7,986 nt of DNA, from the NCBI GenBank assembly GCA_002422225.1, contig DITX01000006.1, positions 6,583 through 14,568 of the forward strand, given 5' to 3'. Positions 1 through 4,936 of this stretch are shown here, piece after piece. The stretch is from Gammaproteobacteria bacterium UBA6173 (GTDB lineage Bacteria; Pseudomonadota; Gammaproteobacteria; Pseudomonadales; Pseudohongiellaceae). Position numbers and translations under genes: made by a program. Each line of letters begins with the position of its first letter. Within the stretch, counting starts at the first letter, position 1. A model generated the notes under the pieces. That model saw only the letters and a program-made list of their open reading frames with translations. It did no database searches and was not told the DNA's origin.

Positions 1-2039
1 TGCAGATCTACAGCGACCCGGGAACTTACGACCGCACTGAGTGGGCAATGCAAAGCCTGGTTCGAGCGCTTCGCTGGGATGAAACTCGCTTTAATCTGGA
101 GCTTGATCTCGACCGCTTCATGATCGTGGTAGCGGCCGACTTCAACATGGGTGCCATGGAAAACAAAGGCCTGAATATTTTTAATACCTCCTGCGTGCTG
201 GCCAATCCGGCAACCACAACGGATCAGGCGTTCCAGCGGGTTGAAGCCGTTGTTGCCCACGAGTATTTCCACAATTGGTCAGGCAATCGTGTGACCTGCC
301 GTGACTGGTTTCAATTAAGTTTGAAGGAAGGTTTTACCGTCTATCGTGACGCAGAGTTTTCAGCTGATATGGGCTCGCGTACCGTGAAGCGTGTTGAGGA
401 TGTCAGTTTCCTGCGCACCCAACAATTTGCAGAAGACGCTGGCCCCATGGCGCACCCGGTACGCCCTGATTCCTTTATGGAAATTTCCAATTTTTACACA
501 CTGACCATTTATGAAAAAGGCGCTGAAGTGGTGCGTATGATTCGCGAGCTGATTGGCCAGGACAATTTCCGGAAAGGCTCCGATTTGTATTTTGCGCGTC
601 ACGATGGTCAAGCAGTAACAACCGAGGACTTTGTGTTGGCGATGGAGGAGGTCAGTGGTGTTGATCTGACGCAGTTCCGGCGCTGGTATACACAGGCCGG
701 CACGCCACAGTTGCAGGTTACCGGACACTATGATGCCGTTGCGCAGACCTATGAACTGTTAGTGCGTCAAAGTTGTCCGCCTACGCCGGATCAGGCTTAT
801 AAAGACCCATTCCATATTCCATTGCGTATGGGATTGCTGGATGCGGCAGGCAAGGATATCGCGCTGGTGTTGCAAGGTGAATCGGCTGGTTCAAGCGTGC
901 TCACCGAAAGAGTGCTGGATGTCACAAAACCGATTCAAAGTTTTGTGTTTACTGGCATTAACAGTAAACCTGTTCCGTCGCTCTTGCGTGGATTCTCCGC
1001 ACCAGTCAAATTGCAGTTCAACTATACACGCGAGGAATTGCTGTTCCTGATGACGCGTGATACTGATGGATTCAATCGCTGGAACGCTGCGCAGGAGCTT
1101 TCTGTCGGTGTGATTCAAGAGTTGTTGGCAAATCATCAACAGGGCATCGCCCTGACCGTTAATGATGGGCTTGTAAATGCCTTTGGCGAAGTGCTGCAAA
1201 GCGCGATCTCCGATGCGCGTTCCAACAATCAGCTCGATCAGGCAATGCTGGCGCAGCTTTTGGTGTTGCCATCAGAAGCGTATCTCAGTGAACTCTCCGC
1301 TGAAATTGATGTGGATGGTATCCATCAGGTTCGGGAGTTTGTTGCCAATACAATGGCCGCGGCTCACGCTGCAGCGTTTGCTGAGTTGTATACGCTTTGT
1401 CAGAGTCATGGGCCTTACGCAGCGGATGCTGGCAGCATAGCTAAACGTGCGTTAAAAAATCTCTGTTTGTCATACCTCATGCGCCAAGCTGATGCCACAT
1501 GGCTGGATGCCTGTTACCAGCAATATCTGACAGCTGAAAATATGACCGATGTTGATGCGGCTTTGCGCCAATTGGTGAACAGCCGATATCCGGAGGCCGA
1601 GTCTTTACGTGACCAGGCGCTGGCGGACTTTTATAATCGCTGGAAGCATGAGTCACTGGTCGTTAACCAATGGTTCACTGTGCAGGCTATTGCGAGTCGG
1701 CCGGGCACACTAGAGCAGGTCAAAGCACTGATGCACCACGAAGCCTTTGATATGCGCAACCCAAATAAGGTTCGCTCGTTGATCAGTGCATTTTGTAACT
1801 CAAATCCAGTAAATTTCCATCACATTAGCGGGGGAGCTTACGCCTTTCTGGCAGATCAGGTGATAGCACTGAATATGAGTAATCCTCAGATTGCCTCGCG
1901 CCTGCTGACGCCGCTGACGCGTTGGAAAAAGTATAATCCGACAAGGCAGCGGTTGATGAAGGCGCAATTGGAGCGTGTGGCAGCGCAGCCTGAACTCTCA
2001 AAAGATGTATTTGAAGTGGTCAGCAAGAGTCTCAAGTGA
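1..2039 (+). CDS. pepN: Aminopeptidase N, M1 family zinc metallopeptidase (5' end cut off by window)
   Basis: This cytosolic enzyme removes N-terminal amino acids from peptides during protein turnover. The first complete codon is at base 3, and 678 residues are visible before TGA. Seen in the sequence: the GAMEN exopeptidase motif (codons at 150-164), the zinc motif HEYFH (258-272), and the third zinc ligand Glu (327-329) exactly 18 residues later. Tyr at 510-512 has the spacing of the transition-state tyrosine (Tyr381 of E. coli PepN). The long helical C-terminal domain follows, including SNP and NPNKVRSLI segments typical of the gammaproteobacterial enzyme. Aligning His258 with E. coli His297 suggests about 211 N-terminal residues lie outside the window, for a total near 890, normal for the family. 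There is no frameshift or missing catalytic residue. The downstream gene is convergent, 55 bp away. The assignment is near certain. Confidence 0.97.
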   Translation, partial: QIYSDPGTYDRTEWAMQSLVRALRWDETRFNLELDLDRFMIVVAADFNMGAMENKGLNIFNTSCVLANPATTTDQAFQRVEAVVAHEYFHNWSGNRVTCRDWFQLSLKEGFTVYRDAEFSADMGSRTVKRVEDVSFLRTQQFAEDAGPMAHPVRPDSFMEISNFYTLTIYEKGAEVVRMIRELIGQDNFRKGSDLYFARHDGQAVTTEDFVLAMEEVSGVDLTQFRRWYTQAGTPQLQVTGHYDAVAQTYELLVRQSCPPTPDQAYKDPFHIPLRMGLLDAAGKDIALVLQGESAGSSVLTERVLDVTKPIQSFVFTGINSKPVPSLLRGFSAPVKLQFNYTREELLFLMTRDTDGFNRWNAAQELSVGVIQELLANHQQGIALTVNDGLVNAFGEVLQSAISDARSNNQLDQAMLAQLLVLPSEAYLSELSAEIDVDGIHQVREFVANTMAAAHAAAFAELYTLCQSHGPYAADAGSIAKRALKNLCLSYLMRQADATWLDACYQQYLTAENMTDVDAALRQLVNSRYPEAESLRDQALADFYNRWKHESLVVNQWFTVQAIASRPGTLEQVKALMHHEAFDMRNPNKVRSLISAFCNSNPVNFHHISGGAYAFLADQVIALNMSNPQIASRLLTPLTRWKKYNPTRQRLMKAQLERVAAQPELSKDVFEVVSKSLK

Positions 2040-2046
2040 CTGACGC

Positions 2047-2072
2047 TGCTGGCAAACATCGGTCTGCCAGCA
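2047..2072. terminator. Weak hairpin between convergent genes
   Basis: Perfect 8-bp arms TGCTGGCA (2047-2054) and TGCCAGCA (2065-2072) surround a 10-nt loop, 8 bases past the pepN stop and 23 bases past the stop of the opposing gene. Its position suits a shared transcription stop, but neither side has a T-tract, so intrinsic termination is doubtful. The arms and part of the loop recur at 2578-2599. Confidence 0.35.
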
Positions 2073-2094
2073 CTGCTGCCTGATCAATCCCGGT

Positions 2095-2646
2095 TCAATT
2101 GCTCAGCACATTGTCAGCGTCAAGGCTGAAGGCACCACTGAATTTTCCGTTCAGTACATACTCGTATTGCCCAGCAGCAAGCCCATAGGTTTGTAGCGGA
2201 ATGACGTGGCTAAATGGCCTGATGGCAAGCGTACAGGCGACTTCCAATGGATTTTGCAACCAAAGGTCGTTTTTGAAGTAAACGGACACCACAAATTTTT
2301 TGTCGGTTTGTCGCTGGCTGATTTCACCTATTTGCCCACAGCCATGGGGGAACTCGCCACTGATTTTGAGAAATATTTGCACTGGTACAGTGCCAGATGT
2401 GACAACTTCTACCGTATTAATATGGGGCATCAGTGTTCCCTCACGCATACTGATCAGCCGCCACAGGTCATCCTGTGCATGTTCAATCACAACATCCTGA
2501 AAAATGCCCGGCACATCGCCAGCGTCGACGGCGTTGATGGTCAATCTGGCGGCGCTGTCTGAGTAAACCGGATTTTCGCTGGCAAACGAGCTGCCAGCAA
2601 ATACCAGTAACACCGCAAAACACAGGTTTTCATAAACATATTTCAT
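2095..2646 (-). CDS. Secreted protein of unknown function with signal peptide (183 aa)
   Basis: Function not recognised. The start at 2646 is supported by AAGGAG at 2655-2660, 8 nt upstream. Residues 1-23 form a Sec signal peptide (hydrophobic CFAVLLVFAG core, probable cleavage after SFA), so the mature protein should be about 160 residues in the periplasm or outside. The mature part contains only two cysteines, Cys103 (GEFPHGCGQIGE) and Cys138 (EVACTLAI), which could form a disulfide. The beta-rich pattern and the C-terminal YGLAAGQYEYVLNG plus FSLDADN segments resemble, from memory, small secreted beta-sandwich proteins annotated as hypothetical in many proteobacteria. It has its own candidate promoter and is separated from the upstream dehydrogenase gene by a terminator-like hairpin, so it is probably monocistronic. 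The gene is very likely real; its role is open. Confidence 0.85.
   Translation of the reverse strand: MKYVYENLCFAVLLVFAGSSFASENPVYSDSAARLTINAVDAGDVPGIFQDVVIEHAQDDLWRLISMREGTLMPHINTVEVVTSGTVPVQIFLKISGEFPHGCGQIGEISQRQTDKKFVVSVYFKNDLWLQNPLEVACTLAIRPFSHVIPLQTYGLAAGQYEYVLNGKFSGAFSLDADNVLSN
2578..2599. repeat. Short inverted repeat in the signal-peptide region, similar to 2047-2072
   Basis: GCTGGCA (2578-2584) and TGCCAGC (2592-2598) form 7-bp perfect arms around a 7-nt loop. The left part GCTGGCAAAC and right part TGCCAGCA are identical to those of the hairpin at 2047-2072; only the loop differs. It lies within codons for the end of the signal peptide of the 183-aa protein, so in that mRNA it would fold some 50 bases after the start codon. 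It may be a coincidence of Ala/Gly/Ser codon use. Confidence 0.45.
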
Positions 2647-2721
2647 GCTTGATACTCCTTTGATGGATTACAAACCGCCATTTCCTTTTCCGTCATTGGG
2701 TTATCGCGGCTTCCGTGGGAA

Positions 2722-2751
2722 TTTTTACCAGCTGAGTATGGGTGGTGTCAA
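2722..2751 (-). promoter_or_regulatory. Candidate sigma70 promoter for the secreted-protein gene
   Basis: On the minus strand a perfect -35 TTGACA (2751-2746) is followed, after 18 bases, by TAAAAA (2727-2722). An upstream TGG gives an extended -10 (TGGTAAAAA). The start of transcription would fall near 2715, leaving a leader of about 70 nt before the start codon at 2646. The -10 matches only 4 of 6 positions, so the call rests on the perfect -35 and the TG extension. Confidence 0.5.
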
Positions 2752-2757
2752 ACAATG

Positions 2758-2809
2758 AAAACGGCAATCTGCCCGCAGTGTGATTGTTATCACACTGCGG
2801 GCAGATTGC
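2758..2809 (-). terminator. Rho-independent terminator of the sugar dehydrogenase gene
   Basis: Two perfect 21-base arms (2764-2784 and 2789-2809) flank a 4-nt loop. The stem is GC-rich at its base, with GCCCGCAGTG in the left arm. On the minus strand the stem is followed by CGTTTTC, a short T-tract at 2761-2758. It begins 47 bases after the TAA of the dehydrogenase gene. The T-run is only four long, so termination may be incomplete. The apex of the same hairpin carries a CRP-type core (2779-2794). Confidence 0.65.
2779..2794. promoter_or_regulatory. Perfect CRP-type core palindrome (TGTGA-N6-TCACA)
   Basis: TGTGA at 2779-2783 and TCACA at 2790-2794 are separated by six bases, exactly the core consensus of CRP/Vfr-type cyclic-AMP receptor proteins. 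The centre is at 2786.5, roughly 71 bp upstream of the transcription start inferred for the secreted-protein gene, a spacing used at class I CRP promoters. The outer flanks are GC-rich rather than the usual A/T. Because the core is part of a longer 21-bp hairpin, the match could be a by-product of the terminator palindrome. Confidence 0.4.
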
Positions 2810-2856
2810 GATGAGAAGATTGTCAGTCTGCCAGAGTCCTGCGTACTCTATCGGAC

Positions 2857-4095
2857 TTACTGAGCTGGGCTGATACGCAGGATTCTGTCAGGTTGTTCTC
2901 GCTGACTGGCGGTCATTTGCCGACCATCGTGGTTACTGGTGCCCACATAGATGGCACCATCCGGTCCGATTGCCAATGCCCGCAAGCGACCATAAACACT
3001 GTTGCCTTGTTCATCATTAAACCAGCGTTCAATGGCGGTAGGGCGGCTGGGGTCAGCGGGATCTTCAAACCGGACACGCATCAGGTTCTGGCGCTCAATT
3101 GGCTGGAATCCCAGTACCGAGACAAACAGGTCATTTTTTAGCTCAGGCATCAGATCACCGGTGTAGAACATGGCGTCTCCGGGCGGGGATGATGGCACAA
3201 AGGTCAGGATGGGATCAACGTAATCCGGCAAACCAGCCGCCCCTACCATAATAGGCCAGCCATGGTGCCGCCCACCTTCTAGGATCACTATTCTGTCATG
3301 TGACATAAGCTGGTCTTCTCCGGTCGGGCCGTGATCACCCGTAAAAATACGTCCGGTTGACGGCTGCCAGGTTAGACCGTGGGGGTTACGCATACCGTGT
3401 GCCCAGATCGGGTTGTTGGGCCAGGGGTTGTCAGCCGGCACTTTGCCGTTTTCGTCGATGCGCAATACCGCGCCGGACAAATCATTCAGATCATTAGAAC
3501 GCTGTCTTTCGAATGCATCGCCTGTTGCAACATATAACATGCCATCAGGTCCAAACTGCAAGGTGCCACCGCTGTGACTGCCACCACGTGCCTGTGCGGC
3601 AAGGCCGTCATGCAGGATGGTTTCTTCACCCGCACGGCCGTCAGTTTCAGTAAAACGGCTGATACGATTGAATGGCCCGGCCTCAGTCAGATAGGTATAC
3701 ATCACATACACCCACGGTACCTCCGGGTATCGTGGATGCAAAGCAAGTCCCGTCAATCCGCTTTCGCCCTGGAAAAAGACTTTGTCTTCGATGCTCAGCC
3801 ACGGTTCTGCATCCATTGTGCCGTCCGCTGCAATGATACGAACGCGGCCGGGTCGTTCAGTGACATACATTCGCCCATCAGGCAAAAAGCGAATTGTCCA
3901 CACGACCTGCAAATCGCTGGCAAATTCCTCAACTTTGTAACCTGCCGGCGAGGGGTGGTAGCTAATCTCAGGCATGGGCGGAATTGCACCACGAATGATT
4001 TCATTTTGAGCCAACAAAGCGCCTGAGTTGGTCAGCGCAACTGCGCCGAGTAGTATGGTTGAGGCGATCAAGCGGATTCTTCGCGATGTATTCAT
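2857..4095 (-). CDS. Periplasmic PQQ-dependent sugar (glucose/sorbosone-type) dehydrogenase
   Basis: Belongs to the glucose/sorbosone dehydrogenase family (like E. coli YliI/Asd and soluble glucose dehydrogenase): six-bladed beta-propellers that use PQQ and calcium to oxidise aldose sugars in the periplasm. Residues 1-30 are a Sec signal peptide (RRIRLIASTILLGAVAL, likely cleaved after LLA or AQ). Family signatures in order: WTIRFLPDGRMYVTERPGR (66-84), GLTGLALHP (113-121), GGSHSGGTLQFGPDGMLYVA (171-190), GAVLRID (208-214), HGMRNPHG (233-240), TGDHGPTGEDQL (252-263), GRHHGWP (275-281), GRLRALAIGPDGAIYVGTSN (369-388) and PDRILRI (402-408). By position His174 should be the catalytic base and Arg236 the PQQ-binding arginine of GLRNPQG-type motifs. 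The length, 412, is normal. The substrate cannot be told, and no PQQ synthesis genes are in view. AGGA 7 nt before ATG supports the start. Confidence 0.93.
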   Translation of the reverse strand: MNTSRRIRLIASTILLGAVALTNSGALLAQNEIIRGAIPPMPEISYHPSPAGYKVEEFASDLQVVWTIRFLPDGRMYVTERPGRVRIIAADGTMDAEPWLSIEDKVFFQGESGLTGLALHPRYPEVPWVYVMYTYLTEAGPFNRISRFTETDGRAGEETILHDGLAAQARGGSHSGGTLQFGPDGMLYVATGDAFERQRSNDLNDLSGAVLRIDENGKVPADNPWPNNPIWAHGMRNPHGLTWQPSTGRIFTGDHGPTGEDQLMSHDRIVILEGGRHHGWPIMVGAAGLPDYVDPILTFVPSSPPGDAMFYTGDLMPELKNDLFVSVLGFQPIERQNLMRVRFEDPADPSRPTAIERWFNDEQGNSVYGRLRALAIGPDGAIYVGTSNHDGRQMTASQREQPDRILRISPAQ

Positions 4096-4102
4096 AGCAA
4101 CA

Positions 4103-4120
4103 TCCTGTTCCTGTTCCTGT
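4103..4120 (-). repeat. Hexamer tandem repeat (ACAGGA x3) forming a tripled Shine-Dalgarno
   Basis: On the minus strand ACAGGA is repeated three times immediately upstream of the dehydrogenase start codon. Each unit contains AGGA. The nearest AGGA (4106-4103) is 7 nt from the ATG at 4095, the best distance; the other two are 13 and 19 nt away. The nearest copy decides the start. Confidence 0.7.
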
Positions 4121-4155
4121 TTACTGAGAGTGAAGCGCTGTTTAAAGCTGGTGCC

Positions 4156-4184
4156 AGTATATTAGTCACATCAGCATACGTCAT
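4156..4184 (-). promoter_or_regulatory. Candidate sigma70 promoter for the sugar dehydrogenase gene
   Basis: On the minus strand -35 ATGACG (4184-4179, 4 of 6 consensus) and -10 TATACT (4161-4156, 5 of 6) are 17 bp apart. The start would be near 4149, about 54 nt before the start codon. A short palindrome CTGGTGCCAG (4148-4157) overlaps the start region. Confidence 0.4.
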
Positions 4185-4204
4185 TGCCATTCAACCTGTG
4201 GCAA
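4184..4204. repeat. Inverted repeat TTGCCA-N9-TGGCAA, possible regulator site
   Basis: Perfect 6-bp arms (4184-4189 and 4199-4204) are 21 bp end to end, a size typical of a dimeric regulator. The left arm touches the -35 of the leftward dehydrogenase promoter. The centre is about 170 bp upstream of the start inferred for the sigma54-like promoter, within the usual range of an enhancer-binding protein. No specific regulator is recognised. Confidence 0.3.
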
Positions 4205-4310
4205 CGGCATTGTATCTGAATGTGTTTTTTTACCACTACTTGGTCAGTCATGCCAATTGCTGTCAGGAAACTTTTTAAGAGTTTATTTTGCCACTGAATA
4301 TATGCATTTA

Positions 4311-4323
4311 AAACAATTACTTA
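4311..4323 (+). promoter_or_regulatory. IHF-like site
   Basis: AAACAATTACTTA matches the IHF consensus WATCAANNNNTTR at all but one position (A for T at the third base). It sits 14 bp upstream of the sigma54-like promoter, between that promoter and the inverted repeat at 4184-4204, which is where IHF usually bends DNA at sigma54 promoters. The region is AT-rich, so chance matches are easy. Confidence 0.35.
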
Positions 4324-4337
4324 TTTTTGCTTTTGGC

Positions 4338-4354
4338 TTGGCATGATTTCTGCT
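4338..4354 (+). promoter_or_regulatory. Candidate sigma54 (-24/-12) promoter of the lipoprotein gene
   Basis: TTGGCATGATTTCTGCT fits the RpoN consensus YTGGCACGRNNNTTGCW with two mismatches. The essential GG (4340-4341) and GC (4352-4353) are ten bases apart, as required. Transcription would start near 4365, about 80 nt before the ATG at 4445. No better sigma70 promoter was found upstream of this gene; a TTACTT/CATGAT pair has a 19-bp spacer. Confidence 0.5.
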
Positions 4355-4444
4355 TACTCATTCGAGTGACTGCCAGCCTTATGCATGGCAGGCCGTAAAA
4401 AAACAGCTAACCAAAACAGGTTTAAGAACAGGCTTGGAGGGATT

Positions 4445-4798
4445 ATGTGGAAGTTGATGGGTATATCGATACTTTGTTTGAGTCTGATGGGATGTCTTTT
4501 TGTTGTAGATTCAAAACAAAACGCAGGCAGGACGCAGTGGCATGAAGATGAGCGTGCGCAACTTATATCAGGGCAGACGTCAGCCACCTGGGTTCGGGAA
4601 ACATTTGGTCCTCCTGACCGAAGTTCAGTCAGGGATGATGGCAGCGAAGTCTGGCGCTACAGGAATACACGATCAAAAGAGACAGAAATAGGGATGTTCC
4701 TGCTGTTTAATATTGATGTGTCGAGTGATGAAGAGGAGACATTGGTGATTGTTGTGCGAGATGGTCAGGTCACAGATCATTGGGTTGAGCGGGATTGA
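4445..4798 (+). CDS. Small SmpA/OmlA (BamE)-like lipoprotein (117 aa)
   Basis: The predicted product is a lipoprotein: MWKLMGISILCLSLMGC gives a charged start, a hydrophobic core and lipobox LMGC, with Cys17 as the lipidated residue. The residue after it is Leu, not Asp, so outer-membrane sorting is expected. Residues 39-75 (LISGQTSATWVRETFGPP then DDGSEVWRYR) carry the SmpA/OmlA fold pattern: 'G.t...V...fG.P' followed by a 'dG.evW.Y' strand, as in BamE. The ATG at 4445 is chosen over an in-frame ATG at 4385 because GGAGG (4436-4440) precedes it and only this start places the signal peptide at the terminus. It is not bamE itself: the sequence is divergent and the usual bamE neighbours are absent. 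Its partner is unknown. It is followed by the membrane hydrolase gene on the same strand after 138 bp. Confidence 0.85.
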   Translation: MWKLMGISILCLSLMGCLFVVDSKQNAGRTQWHEDERAQLISGQTSATWVRETFGPPDRSSVRDDGSEVWRYRNTRSKETEIGMFLLFNIDVSSDEEETLVIVVRDGQVTDHWVERD

Positions 4799-4936
4799 GT
4801 TATCCGCTCACCGCGCGGTAACACCCTTTGATTGACAGTGGCAGGGGGCATAACCGAGACTGCTGCATGAGCCATGTCTTTTTGCAGGTTGAATTGTGTG
4901 CTGAACCGCAGTATCCATCACGGAAAAAATGTTGAA

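Larger units (their letters stand above)
4096..4444. other. Divergent intergenic region (349 bp)
   Basis: This AT-rich stretch separates the dehydrogenase gene (leftward) from the lipoprotein gene (rightward). It holds a hexamer repeat with three Shine-Dalgarno-like cores, a sigma70-like promoter for the leftward gene, an inverted repeat (4184-4204), a T7 run (4225-4231), an IHF-like site and a sigma54-like promoter for the rightward gene, followed by a small leader hairpin (CTGCCA 4370-4375, TGGCAG 4386-4391). No convincing small gene is seen inside it. Confidence 0.6.

Noticed and set aside
360..728. 122-aa open frame on the minus strand
   Set aside because: Antisense to conserved pepN sequence including the catalytic tyrosine region; no ribosome site.
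3574..4026. 150-aa open frame on the plus strand
   Set aside because: Antisense shadow of the sugar dehydrogenase gene; the composition is cysteine- and histidine-rich without any domain.
4385..4444. Lipoprotein start at the upstream ATG 4385
   Set aside because: It would put 20 polar and basic residues before the signal peptide and lipobox, and it has no ribosome site, unlike ATG 4445.
4808..4819. TCACCGCGCGGT repeated at 6479-6490
   Set aside because: A 12-base match containing a self-complementary CG core; one copy is in coding sequence and there is no pattern linking the two.
4832..4837. Perfect TTGACA in the gap before the hydrolase gene
   Set aside because: No -10 element at 16-18 bp spacing, so a promoter here is not supported.
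4874..4936. N-terminal extension of the membrane hydrolase from ATG 4874
   Set aside because: No Shine-Dalgarno, the 21 extra residues are not hydrophobic or family-like, and the family usually begins shortly before the first membrane segment.
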